Shown here piece after piece: positions 18,916 to 28,997 of a stretch of DNA of 64,000 nt (the first letter of the stretch is position 1; every line of letters starts with the position of its first letter). The notes beneath the pieces were generated by a model that did not search any database, had not been told where the DNA came from, and saw nothing but the letters and a program-made list of their open reading frames with translations. The position numbers were made by a program, and so were the translations under genes. Origin of the DNA: JABLTI01 sp035528035 (lineage in GTDB: Archaea; Asgardarchaeota; Heimdallarchaeia; JABLTI01); NCBI GenBank assembly GCA_035528035.1, contig DATKZI010000053.1:1-64000 (forward strand). Reading direction: 5' to 3'.

Positions 18916-20178
18916 ATGATAAAAAGAGAAGAAATGCAACAATTAGTTAATGATTACAAAGGGAAACCAACAATAGTGATTTTTGGTAGCCATTCAGCTA
19001 TCGAAACTGGTATTGCTTCAAAGAAGATGGGTTTAAAAAATATCGTTATTGTTAGAAAAGGCAGAGAAAGACAATATCTTGAGGAGCAAAGTCATCTTTT
19101 TGATGAGGCTCTTATCCTTGATGATTGGAAGGAAATGCTTGATGTTGAGATCCAGAAAAAACTTCAAGAGAGAAATGGCATCATTATTCCTAATCGTTCA
19201 CTAGTTGTTTATCTCAATGCCAAAAGAATTGAAGAAGCATTAGAATTACCAATCTATGGTAGTCGAACGATGCTTAAAAGTGAGGATCGAACTACCAATG
19301 AAAAAGAATACATCGATCAATATGGTCTCTTAAAACGCTCAGGGATACGAACTCCCAAAGAAATTAGTTTAGATAATTTAGATAGTATAGGTATTGATAA
19401 AGAAATACCTGTAGCCCTAGTAAAAGTTCAGCAAGCTGATAATCATCTCGAAAGAGCGTTCTTCTATATTACTTCAGAAGAAGATTATTACACACAAGCA
19501 AAGGCAATGAAAGCCAAAGGACTAATTAACGCTGAAACTTTAGCAGAAGCGCGTATTGAAGAATTTATTATTGGTCCCTATTTTAATTGCAATGGTTGGG
19601 CATCCGGATTGAATAAAGGAAGAGTAAGACTTTATCGTCCAGAGGAAGGAATACATTGGTTAGAACTTGATCATGATCCATTCGATAATCCTATTGTTGA
19701 CTGGGATTTTGTTGGTTTTGGACAAAGACTGCAAACAAATAGTAGTGGGTTCATCAATCTTCCAGCAAATATACAACAACAGATTGGTGATAAAATTAAG
19801 ATCAAAAATGAAGAAATTGGTCACACTATGGTTACTATGAGGGAATCTAAAATGGGTGAAGTTGTTGGTTCAATACCATACTTCCTTGAAGTTGCTCAAG
19901 ATGCATATCCACCGGGTATGATTGGTTTATTTGGTTTACAAGGAGCTGTTCCTATCAATCCCCAAACAAACAAACCTGATTGGGTTGTTTTTGATGTAAG
20001 TATGCGTGTTCCTGGTGATCCAGCTATCTCTGCAAGTCCCCAAATGAATAGTTTAACAGTGAAATATAGAAAATATCTCCCACAAGGAGTAAACCAAATA
20101 ACATCACCACTAGATTTACCAATGATAGAAATACTTCATGCTTTCAAAATAGGAGAACAAGAAAAAATAGTTACTTAG
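18916..20178 (+). CDS. PurP-like ATP-grasp paralogue
   Basis: This 420-residue protein is related to the preceding PurP but longer. FGSHSAIETGIASKKMG matches the nucleotide-binding start, and DVSMRVPGDPAISASPQMN matches the ATP-grasp end. Many archaea carry two or more PurP paralogues whose second copy may share the FAICAR step or act elsewhere. The 5-nt gap to purP implies co-transcription. It converges on the membrane-protein gene across paired hairpins. Confidence 0.85.
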   Translation: MIKREEMQQLVNDYKGKPTIVIFGSHSAIETGIASKKMGLKNIVIVRKGRERQYLEEQSHLFDEALILDDWKEMLDVEIQKKLQERNGIIIPNRSLVVYLNAKRIEEALELPIYGSRTMLKSEDRTTNEKEYIDQYGLLKRSGIRTPKEISLDNLDSIGIDKEIPVALVKVQQADNHLERAFFYITSEEDYYTQAKAMKAKGLINAETLAEARIEEFIIGPYFNCNGWASGLNKGRVRLYRPEEGIHWLELDHDPFDNPIVDWDFVGFGQRLQTNSSGFINLPANIQQQIGDKIKIKNEEIGHTMVTMRESKMGEVVGSIPYFLEVAQDAYPPGMIGLFGLQGAVPINPQTNKPDWVVFDVSMRVPGDPAISASPQMNSLTVKYRKYLPQGVNQITSPLDLPMIEILHAFKIGEQEKIVT

Positions 20179-20240
20179 TGATCTATACAAAATTGATTTA
20201 GAAAATGGCTAATTCAATTTTCTTAAAAAAAAAGAAAGTA

Positions 20241-20284
20241 TGATGATAGAATACTATCATCAAATTAGTTGAAGTTTTTCAACT
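20241..20284. terminator. Two hairpins between convergent genes
   Basis: TGATGATAG and CTATCATCA form a perfect 9-bp stem with a 4-nt loop (20241-20262). AGTTGAA and TTCAACT form a 7-bp stem (20267-20284) that overlaps the stop of the minus-strand gene. An A-run lies on the left. Together they look like a bidirectional transcription end. Confidence 0.55.
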
Positions 20285-22181
20285 AATCTTCATCTTTTTC
20301 GACATCAATTGGGATATCAGGAATCTTATACTCCTCTTCAGTTTCCTCTTCTTCTTTTTCTTCTTCTTTGATTTCATCAAATTTTGGAACTTCAGGTATT
20401 GTTGGCATCTCAGGTTCTTTTTCTGGTTCTTCAATTTCTTCTTCAATTGTGCTTCCTGTATTCTCTTGTTCTTTCTTTAATACTTCTTCTACCTTATCTT
20501 CAAGAGCTTCTAAATCAGCAATGATATCTTTTTGTTCTTTAATTTCAACCTCTTGTTCTTTATGGACTCTATCATGGTCTTCAGTTTCCATCCGTCTACT
20601 ACCAAATTGACGTCTAAGCTCTCTTTTTGCTCTAAATAGTTCTTTGCGAATTTCACGTAATTCTTCTTCTTTTGTTTGTATAGAAATAAGTGATAATAGC
20701 TCCTCATCTGTGTCTCTTATTGTTTTCCAGTCTTTGTATCTATCAAATGGAAATTGCATTTTAACTCGTGCAACAAATCTTGAGCTATCACCTTCAATCC
20801 AAGTACTCTTAGACCAAAGATTGGTAATGCGTTGTTCACCTAAATGTTCTCTATTTCGTAAGTTCCAAAGAATTCGTAATCGATCAAAGTTTAAATGATG
20901 ATTCATTAGCAAGTTCTTTTCATCTTTACCATAGAGTTCTTCCCACATAGGAATAGTGAATTCTCGAGTTCTACTTCTCGACCAAATTATTAATACTAGG
21001 ATCATAGGAAGTATAACGAAAAGAACAATATATGTTGCAGGATGCACAACAATTGGAGCAAGTATTGGTAAAGCATATCCGAAATAAGCTAGAAAATAGA
21101 CTAAATAGGCAGCAATTGTTATGCTAAATAATAAGAAATCAAATATTAAGTTTGAAAATAAACGTATCATGATATTTGGTTTGATATATTCCCTGAAAGC
21201 ATGCCATGATCTATCGATTAAAAATGATGGATGTTCTTTTACCTCATCATCTTTATCAAAAGTTAATTTCTCTAGTGGCACAAAGAAAGTCTTATAGTGG
21301 AAATAGTCAAATTGAGCACCATCGATTTTCCATTCGTTTTTCTCATCTCTTATAAGGAAAATAAACAAAGGAGCATAATCCATTGGGTGAGAAAATCTCT
21401 CTACATATGATTTTTCTCCTCGAATATAGAAATCTCCACCAATTAGTATGATTACACACCCCACAAGAAGTGATAACCATGCACTAAAGGGTATTAATGC
21501 TATAAAACCATTGGCACTAACTAAATCAGTTATAGCATATTCCAAGGCAGTAGTCCAGAGCAGAATTCCCGGGAAAACAAATCCTAGCATACTATCTGGA
21601 ACAATTTTCCAATTTTTAAGACCTTTTATTGTCCGTTTGTAAAGCCCTTCGAACACTACCCATATGCCAAGGCAAATGAACATTAAGCCTGTGAGTAGAT
21701 ATGTCAGATAGGTCCAATATCCTGTACCTTCACCAGCTGGATATTGACTGGAAAAGAGCCATGTAAATATGGTCATCAAGAAGAAAGGAATACTGAAAAT
21801 TCCAAATTGGAATGGAAACAATTGTCGAGTCCAAATAACTAAATATTGTAAGCTTAATCGAGTAGCTTTATCAGGAGTCTCTGCATCGCCAATTATCCTA
21901 AAGAAAGATCCCCCACCGATATCCCATCGAGTAAGCTCGGTTTTAAGTTCACGAGTTCGTAAGGTTAGTTTGGGTCTAAATTGTTTTTCAATCTCTAAAC
22001 TTTGGTCAGTTAAATCGTTATAACCTTCACAAAGATTTAGATAAACTTCTGCACCTTCTTCAGGTCGTAATCGAAATAAAGTTTTCTTGAGAGATTCTGT
22101 TGGCCAGTTATCAAGATTATCATAGAAAACTTCTTTGATTTCTTTTATACTACTTTCTTTTTTCTCATTATCTTCTTCCAT
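20283..22181 (-). CDS. Multi-pass membrane protein with acidic coiled-coil tail
   Basis: I do not recognise this 632-residue protein. It has about six to seven membrane helices in two groups (roughly 120-245 and 340-400) separated by a soluble loop. A cytoplasmic region follows, with a strong coiled coil (about 500-565, EELREIRKELFRAKRELRRQ) and a Pro/Glu-rich acidic tail. It starts 7 nt after purE and is probably its operon partner, although nothing ties it to purines. Transporter, scaffold or channel are all possible. Confidence 0.55.
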   Translation of the reverse strand: MEEDNEKKESSIKEIKEVFYDNLDNWPTESLKKTLFRLRPEEGAEVYLNLCEGYNDLTDQSLEIEKQFRPKLTLRTRELKTELTRWDIGGGSFFRIIGDAETPDKATRLSLQYLVIWTRQLFPFQFGIFSIPFFLMTIFTWLFSSQYPAGEGTGYWTYLTYLLTGLMFICLGIWVVFEGLYKRTIKGLKNWKIVPDSMLGFVFPGILLWTTALEYAITDLVSANGFIALIPFSAWLSLLVGCVIILIGGDFYIRGEKSYVERFSHPMDYAPLFIFLIRDEKNEWKIDGAQFDYFHYKTFFVPLEKLTFDKDDEVKEHPSFLIDRSWHAFREYIKPNIMIRLFSNLIFDFLLFSITIAAYLVYFLAYFGYALPILAPIVVHPATYIVLFVILPMILVLIIWSRSRTREFTIPMWEELYGKDEKNLLMNHHLNFDRLRILWNLRNREHLGEQRITNLWSKSTWIEGDSSRFVARVKMQFPFDRYKDWKTIRDTDEELLSLISIQTKEEELREIRKELFRAKRELRRQFGSRRMETEDHDRVHKEQEVEIKEQKDIIADLEALEDKVEEVLKKEQENTGSTIEEEIEEPEKEPEMPTIPEVPKFDEIKEEEKEEEETEEEYKIPDIPIDVEKDED

Positions 22182-22188
22182 TTTTTCT

Positions 22189-22623
22189 TTAACTCTCCAA
22201 TTTTTTTCTAAGTTTTGTTCCTAGCTCGTCATTATTCAAAGCTAGAATTCTCGCTGCTAAATAGGCAGCATTCTTTCCGTTATCGATACCAACTGTTGCT
22301 ACAGGTACTCCGGGAGGCATTTGTACAATAGATAATAATGCATCAAGTCCTCCTAATTTTGCTGAAGTAGGAACACCAATTACAACGCATTTTGTTTTGC
22401 TTGCACAAACACCAGGTAGTGCAGCAGCTAATCCTGCTATAGCAATAATAACTTTTGCTGGTGTTTTTGAGAGATAATCATCTAATTCTTTTGCATTACG
22501 ATGAGCAGATAAAACAATTGCTGTATGAGGTATCTCAAATTCCTTTAAGACATCAACAGTTTTATCTACAATTTCTGCATCAGATTTAGATCCTGATATA
22601 ACTACTACAATAGGTTCATTCAC
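22189..22623 (-). CDS. purE: PurE, N5-CAIR mutase or AIR carboxylase
   Basis: This 144-residue protein carboxylates (or rearranges) AIR to CAIR in purine synthesis. The substrate loop GSKSD is at 11-15 and SAHR at 39-42; GGLDALLSIVQMPPGVPVATV follows. The usual GGAAHLPG of class I PurE reads AGLAAALPG (63-71), without the histidine. No purK is seen in the window, so a class II-like, CO2-using reaction is possible but unproven. It sits between a PfkB kinase and a membrane-protein gene. Confidence 0.9.
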   Translation of the reverse strand: MNEPIVVVISGSKSDAEIVDKTVDVLKEFEIPHTAIVLSAHRNAKELDDYLSKTPAKVIIAIAGLAAALPGVCASKTKCVVIGVPTSAKLGGLDALLSIVQMPPGVPVATVGIDNGKNAAYLAARILALNNDELGTKLRKKLES

Positions 22624-22679
22624 GGGGAATCACATCAATTTTATTTTATATCATATTGATTTTTGTCTATTAATCTTTC

Positions 22680-23603
22680 TTAGTTTTTTCTCAAAAATTT
22701 CACTAAATCTCTTTTAGATTTCGGACCACTTCGAGCTCCAACTTCTTGTATACAGAGAGCTGAACACCCAGCTGCAATTCTTCCTGCTTCTTTTAGTGAT
22801 TTCTCTCGAGTAATAGCATAGAGCATTCCTGCAGTAAAGGCATCTCCTGCACCTGTTGTATCTACAACATTGACTGGAAATATTGGTATATTGACAATTC
22901 CTTCACGACCAAATAACGTTGCTCCGTCTTTCCCTTTTGTAACAGCAACAATTCTTTCTTTATTTTCTTTCACAAAATTGCTAGCAACAATATCTATCTC
23001 ATCATCTAAACATCTGAATATTTCTGAGAATTCCTTTTTACTGGCTACTAATAATTTGGCTTGTTGAGCAAAACGATAAGCTCGGCTGGGATTTTGAGCT
23101 ATAAGTGCTCCTGGACTAATAGAGAAATTAATGGGAATATCACTTTCTAGTAAAGCTTCTACTGAAGAGACATTACGTAAATCTGAAAGATTAACCCATT
23201 TTGCTTTTGAGAAGAATTCCACAGGTAAATCTTCAGAAGTCAAAGTATCTGCTGCTCCACTATAAGCCAGTATCATTCGTTCCCCTTTCTTATCAACACA
23301 AATATAACAGGAGCCTGTACCAACTTTTTCTGATGTAATCAAGGTATCTTTGATAGAAACACCTTCATTCAGAAGGTCATCTTTGAGGATTTCACCAAAT
23401 CGATCTTTACCTATTTTTCCTGAGAAAGCCGTTTTTAATCCCAAGCGACTACAAATTACCGCTACATTTGCTGCTGCACCACCGGGCATCATTTTGAAGT
23501 CATGAACAAATGATTCCCCATCTCTTTGTGGAAATTCATCGACAATAGCTATCATATCGATTAATACTGCTCCAATAGAGATTACATCATAGACTTCAAT
23601 CAT
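22680..23603 (-). CDS. PfkB-family carbohydrate/nucleoside kinase
   Basis: A 307-residue kinase of the ribokinase/PfkB family. PGGAAANVAVICSRLG (about 41-56) is the N-terminal signature, and DTTGAGDAFTAGMLYA (about 249-264) holds the catalytic Asp and anion hole. Substrate is uncertain: ribose, adenosine or another nucleoside would fit the neighbouring purine genes. The start ATG lies behind GAGGAAC. It is in the minus-strand purine run, 56 nt before purE. Confidence 0.88.
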   Translation of the reverse strand: MIEVYDVISIGAVLIDMIAIVDEFPQRDGESFVHDFKMMPGGAAANVAVICSRLGLKTAFSGKIGKDRFGEILKDDLLNEGVSIKDTLITSEKVGTGSCYICVDKKGERMILAYSGAADTLTSEDLPVEFFSKAKWVNLSDLRNVSSVEALLESDIPINFSISPGALIAQNPSRAYRFAQQAKLLVASKKEFSEIFRCLDDEIDIVASNFVKENKERIVAVTKGKDGATLFGREGIVNIPIFPVNVVDTTGAGDAFTAGMLYAITREKSLKEAGRIAAGCSALCIQEVGARSGPKSKRDLVKFLRKN

Positions 23604-23670
23604 AAACTGTTCCTCATTTATTTAGTGTATAATAACTGCAAATCAAAAACTTATAGGCATTTTGTTACGC

Positions 23671-25080
23671 CTAAATGTTATTCTTTTTTACATTATTATT
23701 ATTATTTTTCATATCACTTGGTCTATTAGGCATGGTATAGAAAACAGGTAGTATTAGTGCCATTCCAGCTATAAGTATGAAAAGAGGTACCAAGAATCCC
23801 ATACGAGGATTATTTGGGAAAGCGTCAAAAATAAAACCTGCAATGAAACCACCAGGTAACCAACCTATTGACCTAAAGATTGCTATTGAATTGTATACTT
23901 TGCTTTTCCGTTCAGGTGAAACATTTGTGAATAGTGAAATTGTAGCAGGTATCCATAAGGCAATTGAGAATCCTAAAAAAACTCGGGAAAGATACATAAT
24001 CCATTCATATACTGGGAAATAAGTAAAAATAACGACTAGTGTGCACCAAATTAAACCACAAACTTCAGAAATAAACAATAATGCTTTAGCACCGATTTTA
24101 TCAACCAAACGTCCTATGAACATTGAAACCAATACAGCTACATTAGTTATCAAAGAATAAAGACTGATATCTTGATCAGTAATTCTGTATTCACCAAATA
24201 TTGCTTCACTTTGTAGACCCGGCCAATGAACACCAAGTGCAATTGACCAAAGGAAAGCGTCTAAAACAAAAGAAGCTGCAACACGTAAAACCCACTTATC
24301 CTTGAAAGTGTCAATGAAACCTTGAATAAATTCCGATCTATTCCCTTTCTCTCTTTTCTCTCTATAGAGAGCAACTTTTTCATGAATTACATTTGCTCTA
24401 TCAGTTCTAACCTTTTTTCTAGAAGAATCTGTAATAATCATAAAAATTGCAATAGCTGCTAAGACGAATACTATTACACTGAATATGTAATAGTGAGATC
24501 GTTGCTCATTTCCATATTCTATTTGTAGTATGATAAGTAAAACAAACACTAGGGTTGAAACAGCTACATCACCAAAGCGACCAAAGAAATATGTCAAAGA
24601 GCTTACTTTCCCTTTATTTTCCTCACCAGCAGATTCGGTCAATAAAATATTACTTGGTGATTCATTTAATGAAAAAGCAAAATTCAAAATTAATATTGCT
24701 ATGATAATCCAAGCAATACGACTTGGATTGAATATAAAGAATGAAAATGAAGTACCTATTAACAAGTAAGCAATAATCATTACCCGTTTATATCCTAAAA
24801 GACCATTAAAATAATCAGCAGCAATAAGTCCTATTATCGCAATAATTGAACCAATGGTTGCTACAATACCATATAATTTTTCACTTGCACCGGGAGTATC
24901 CATAAAATAAAGGCTGTAAAAGATAAAGTGAATACTGTTAGCTGAACTTGTGAAGAAAGCAGCAACAGTAAAGAAGACGATATTTCGTTTCCTTTCTTTT
25001 TCAGTTAGCAATTGCCTTCCAGGAGTAGGATCTTCTTGAATAAGAGTAATGAATTCTTCATCTTTACTTGCAATGGTCAA
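23671..25080 (-). CDS. Major facilitator superfamily transporter
   Basis: A 469-residue protein with about twelve hydrophobic helices and MFS loop motifs such as GRLVDKIGAKALLF (between helices 8 and 9) and LSRVFLGFSIALWIPA. The TTG start follows GGGG. It is in the same direction as the purine genes around it, so a purine base, nucleoside or related metabolite is a fair guess for its substrate, but sequence does not decide. Confidence 0.85.
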   Translation of the reverse strand: MTIASKDEEFITLIQEDPTPGRQLLTEKERKRNIVFFTVAAFFTSSANSIHFIFYSLYFMDTPGASEKLYGIVATIGSIIAIIGLIAADYFNGLLGYKRVMIIAYLLIGTSFSFFIFNPSRIAWIIIAILILNFAFSLNESPSNILLTESAGEENKGKVSSLTYFFGRFGDVAVSTLVFVLLIILQIEYGNEQRSHYYIFSVIVFVLAAIAIFMIITDSSRKKVRTDRANVIHEKVALYREKREKGNRSEFIQGFIDTFKDKWVLRVAASFVLDAFLWSIALGVHWPGLQSEAIFGEYRITDQDISLYSLITNVAVLVSMFIGRLVDKIGAKALLFISEVCGLIWCTLVVIFTYFPVYEWIMYLSRVFLGFSIALWIPATISLFTNVSPERKSKVYNSIAIFRSIGWLPGGFIAGFIFDAFPNNPRMGFLVPLFILIAGMALILPVFYTMPNRPSDMKNNNNNVKKNNI

Positions 25081-25170
25081 TATGCTAACCCCAAAATAAT
25101 TTAGTTTGTGAAATAATCTGGTCAGAGGGGTCTACCTTTTTAAGCTTTTACTCTAAACTAGAAGAAGTTT

Positions 25171-26163
25171 TTAGGTTAATTGTGCTGCTTTTTGTCGTAA
25201 AATTTGTCGATATTTTTTCTGAAGTTCTAATATTCGCTTGAAATCTTCGGGTGAATTAGTATCTATAATATCGAGAAATTCTTCATTGGTAGCCATTTGA
25301 TTTCTTTCCTTAGCTGATAAATGTTTTATAAAATCAGTTGTTTTAGGAAAAACTTTGAATAATTTCTTTAGTGGGAAAATTGATCGACCTGAATAAGCAA
25401 TTGTTGAAGAATTAAGTGAATAATTATTCCCATTGAACGAAATAGCTGTTCCTCCATTCTTTCGTATAAATTCTAACATTTGAATGTCAGTTATACTATC
25501 ACCAACAGCAATTGCTTCTGAGGCATCTATATTGTGTTTTTCTAACAATTCAATAACATTAGCTTTCTTTCGGCCTCCACCACAGACAATAGTTGATTTG
25601 AAAATAGGACCGAATTCAGAATTTGGTATGGTATCGAAAAAGAACTTGTCTAAATCCTTCTTAACTTCTGATAACCCATCTTTCAAATATCTGGGGAAAA
25701 TATCATCAAATAATTGGTTAAGAGTATCAGTCGAACTGGGTCTTAACATAAAATCCAGTGTGGTGCATCTTACTTTACTTTCAGGATGGTTTAATTTAGC
25801 GGCAATTGTATAAGCGTGATGAGTATAACTTGTTGAGATAATATAGGTGGGAATTTCATTTTGATGGAGAAAATCAAAGAGTTCTACAGCACCAACAGTA
25901 AGTTCAGCTTTTCTTGATAAATCATAGAGCATTTCTTCATCAGCAAAAGCAATAATAATTGGTGCTATAAGCTTTAAAGTGTCTCCGGGCCAATAATCCT
26001 CTTTCTTATCAATAAGAAATAGTTCATCATCATAGAGACTAACCATTTCAAAAAGTTGGTAAAAATCATCCTCTTTTCCGAGTTTCTTACCTATCTCAGC
26101 GACTATCTCTGCAGCATGATCAATTGGACAAAGAGGGCCTTCTAGGTCAAAAAAAGCTATCAT
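25171..26163 (-). CDS. HAD-like hydrolase translationally coupled to purD
   Basis: This 330-residue HAD-superfamily protein has motif I FFDLEGPL (about 4-11), in which the second Asp is Glu. YIISTSY is motif II, a lysine near GGGRKKAN is motif III, and GDSITDIQML is motif IV. The DLEG form is known from archaeal HAD proteins such as those annotated EhaR. Its ATG overlaps the purD stop by 4 bases (ATGA), so it is probably made with PurD. A phosphatase acting on a purine intermediate is a hypothesis. Confidence 0.8.
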   Translation of the reverse strand: MIAFFDLEGPLCPIDHAAEIVAEIGKKLGKEDDFYQLFEMVSLYDDELFLIDKKEDYWPGDTLKLIAPIIIAFADEEMLYDLSRKAELTVGAVELFDFLHQNEIPTYIISTSYTHHAYTIAAKLNHPESKVRCTTLDFMLRPSSTDTLNQLFDDIFPRYLKDGLSEVKKDLDKFFFDTIPNSEFGPIFKSTIVCGGGRKKANVIELLEKHNIDASEAIAVGDSITDIQMLEFIRKNGGTAISFNGNNYSLNSSTIAYSGRSIFPLKKLFKVFPKTTDFIKHLSAKERNQMATNEEFLDIIDTNSPEDFKRILELQKKYRQILRQKAAQLT

Positions 26164-27497
26164 AAAACATTCAACTCTTTCAAATGGTCTATTCGTTTTT
26201 GAATTAATTCCTGTGTACCAATATCCTTTCGATGGAATAATGAACCTTTAACTTGACTGGTTGCTTTTTCAGCAATTAATTCTGCTTCAGCAATAGTATC
26301 AGCTTTTCCTACAATTGCTATTGCTCTAGATGAGGTAGTAATAATTTCTCCAGGTTTTATCTCATTGACTGATGAATAATAGAATTCACAATCTTCTTTT
26401 GTAATTTTCTTTTCATTAACTTTAATTGGTTCATCTTTTAGAGGAGATTCAGGATAACCCTCTGGAACAAGGTACTTACAAACAGTAGCTTTTCTATTGA
26501 ATTTAATTGTCAAGCTACCTAATTGATTATTGATCATAGCCTTGAAGATACTTACAAGAGGTGTTTCAAGTATGGGGAGAACATTCATTGCTTCGGGATC
26601 ACCAAAGCGTGCATTATATTCTATTAATTTCAAACCATGTGGTGTAAGCATAAATCCTCCATAAAGGATGCCACAATAATCCTCACCCGTTTCTTGTCTC
26701 ATCGCTATTACTGTTTTACGAATAATCTCAAGCGCTTCATCAACGACACTTTGAGAGATAAATGGCAAAAGATGATCTTCTGCACTATATGAACCCATAC
26801 CTCCAGTATTAGGACCTTTATCACCTTCATAAGCTCTTTTATGATCTTGTGCAATAGGCATTGGGGAAATTTCTTCTCCCGAAACAAAACATTGTAATGA
26901 GAATTCTTCACCTTCCAATAATTCCTCTAAAATTACTGATTCACCTTTAGCAAAAATCTCTTTACAAAAAGAGAGAACTTCATCGATAGTTTGAAGATGT
27001 TCGCCCATAAGTTTTACTCCTTTGCCACCAGCAAGCCCATCTCGTTTTACCGCTACCTTACCTAATTGTGTGATATAGTCAATTATTTCTTGTTCACTTG
27101 CTTTTGGAGTAAATATCTTAAAACCGGGCAGACCAGGAATATTGTATTCTTCCATTAATTCACGAGTGAAGCTCTTAGATGATTCTATTCTAGCAACAAT
27201 TTGCTTAGGGCCAATAGATGGTACACCTTTCTCTAAGAGAAAATCAACAATACCATGAGCGAGGGGATCCTCTGGACCAATAACTGCAATATGAGGTTTT
27301 ACTTCATAGATAAAAGAAGCCAAGGTGTCATAATCATCTAATTTAGCAAGTTTGATGCTAGTTGAAAGCTTAGCTATGCCGGGATTTTTAGCTTTCATAA
27401 ATGAATGGAGCTCAACATGGCTATCTTTTTTTAATGCTTTAGCAATAGCATGTTCTCTAGCTCCTTGACCAACTAACAAAATTCTGATATTTTTCAT
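26160..27497 (-). CDS. purD: PurD, phosphoribosylamine-glycine ligase
   Basis: A 445-residue ATP-grasp ligase making GAR from phosphoribosylamine, glycine and ATP. The start MKNIRILLVGQGAREHAIAK matches the family start, so ATG at 27497 is chosen over TTG at 27509. Conserved parts include GPEDPLAHGIVDFL, KRDGLAGGKGVKLM and EYNARFGDPEAMNVLPIL. It is 69 nt downstream of purF and overlaps the HAD gene. Confidence 0.95.
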   Translation of the reverse strand: MKNIRILLVGQGAREHAIAKALKKDSHVELHSFMKAKNPGIAKLSTSIKLAKLDDYDTLASFIYEVKPHIAVIGPEDPLAHGIVDFLLEKGVPSIGPKQIVARIESSKSFTRELMEEYNIPGLPGFKIFTPKASEQEIIDYITQLGKVAVKRDGLAGGKGVKLMGEHLQTIDEVLSFCKEIFAKGESVILEELLEGEEFSLQCFVSGEEISPMPIAQDHKRAYEGDKGPNTGGMGSYSAEDHLLPFISQSVVDEALEIIRKTVIAMRQETGEDYCGILYGGFMLTPHGLKLIEYNARFGDPEAMNVLPILETPLVSIFKAMINNQLGSLTIKFNRKATVCKYLVPEGYPESPLKDEPIKVNEKKITKEDCEFYYSSVNEIKPGEIITTSSRAIAIVGKADTIAEAELIAEKATSQVKGSLFHRKDIGTQELIQKRIDHLKELNVL

Positions 27498-27566
27498 TTT
27501 ACTCGCCAATTGTTCAATAGTTAATGTCTCAAATAAGATTTTTCCTTTGAAGGAATTCCAATCAAT

Positions 27567-28997
27567 CTAAGATATTCGTTCACACAATCCTTGTGAAGGT
27601 GGTTCTTTGATTGGGTAATCACCTGTAAGGCATGCTAGACAAAGATTGTTATTAATAGGCCATTTATCAAATCCGATAGAATCAACTAGCAAAGGAACTG
27701 TATTATATATTACCGCATCAACACCAATTATCTCAGCGATTTGCTCATCGGTTCTACCGCAAGCAATCAATTCCCTTTCAGTGGGGAAATCTGTCCCCAT
27801 AAAGCAGGGATTAATTAATTTTGGACAACTTATCGCAAAATAAACCTTAGAAGCTCCTGCATCTCTAATCATTTTAATAATTCCTCTTGAGGTTGTTCCT
27901 CTAACAATGGAATCATCTACTAATACCACTCGTTTATTTTTAACTAAATTTGATAAAACATTTAATTTCATTTTCACAGCTTCTTCACGAGCAGTTTGTC
28001 TAGGCATAATAAAAGTTCGCCCAACGTATCTATTTCTTATGAGTGCTTCCGAGTATTCAATACCTGTTTCTTTAGAGAAACCAATTGCAGCAATACGACC
28101 AGAGTCAGGTATTGGTACAACAATATCAGCTTCAAATCCTTGTTCCTTGAACAAAGTTCCTAAAGCTCTACCGATGCGTTCTCGTGCTTCATAAGCTGAA
28201 ATACCATCCATAACAGCATCGGGTCTAGCAAAATAGACCCATTCAAACATACAATGAGCACAAGTATCATTCTTAATTAATTGTTTTTTCTTCATAGTTT
28301 TTTCTGTAACAATTAATACTTCACCTGGCTTAACGTCAGCTTCAAATTTAGCTCCAACAATTGTTAAACCAATAGATTCAGAGGCAATAACTATATCTCC
28401 CTCTTTTGATTTACCATAGCAAAGGGGTTTAAATCCTAATGGATCGCGAAAAGCGACCAAATCTCCCTTATCTGTTGTAATTAGAATTGAATATGCCCCA
28501 TTAAGCTTCTTAATGAGAACATCACAAGCTTTGAGCATATCATTATTATTTTCTTCTAAAGCTAAATCAAGTAATTTACCAATCACTTCCGTGTCAGTAT
28601 CATGACTGAATCTAAATCCTTGAGTCATTAGGTAATTTCTAACTTCTTCATAATTAGAAACTGTTCCGTTAAAAGCAATAGCTAGTTTGTAAGTTTTAGT
28701 TTGAAAAACAAAAGGTTGAACACCTATTGTTAGATCAGATCCTGCGGTAGGATAACGAACATGTCCTATACCAACTTTTCCTTTTAATGCTGCTAAAGTA
28801 TTTTTATCAAAAATATCTTGAACGTATCCCAGATCTGAAATTGTTTTCATATTTTGTTTATTAACGACTGTTATTCCTGCACTGGATTGTCCTCGATGCT
28901 GTAATGTTAAAAGTCCTTGGTAAAGGAGAAAACCTAAATCATGAATTCTTTTTGTTGTTCGTATACCGATAATACCACAATGATCTTTTATTGACAA
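27567..28997 (-). CDS. purF: PurF, amidophosphoribosyltransferase
   Basis: This 476-residue enzyme starts the purine pathway by making phosphoribosylamine from PRPP and glutamine. The Ntn glutaminase begins at C7 (MSIKDHCGIIGI), implying removal of a six-residue leader. The PRPP loop is VVLVDDSIVRGTTSRG. Cysteines in CAHCMFEWVYFARP and NLCLACLTGDYP resemble the Fe-S ligands of Bacillus-type PurF. TTG start behind GAGGATG. Confidence 0.95.
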   Translation of the reverse strand: MSIKDHCGIIGIRTTKRIHDLGFLLYQGLLTLQHRGQSSAGITVVNKQNMKTISDLGYVQDIFDKNTLAALKGKVGIGHVRYPTAGSDLTIGVQPFVFQTKTYKLAIAFNGTVSNYEEVRNYLMTQGFRFSHDTDTEVIGKLLDLALEENNNDMLKACDVLIKKLNGAYSILITTDKGDLVAFRDPLGFKPLCYGKSKEGDIVIASESIGLTIVGAKFEADVKPGEVLIVTEKTMKKKQLIKNDTCAHCMFEWVYFARPDAVMDGISAYEARERIGRALGTLFKEQGFEADIVVPIPDSGRIAAIGFSKETGIEYSEALIRNRYVGRTFIMPRQTAREEAVKMKLNVLSNLVKNKRVVLVDDSIVRGTTSRGIIKMIRDAGASKVYFAISCPKLINPCFMGTDFPTERELIACGRTDEQIAEIIGVDAVIYNTVPLLVDSIGFDKWPINNNLCLACLTGDYPIKEPPSQGLCERIS

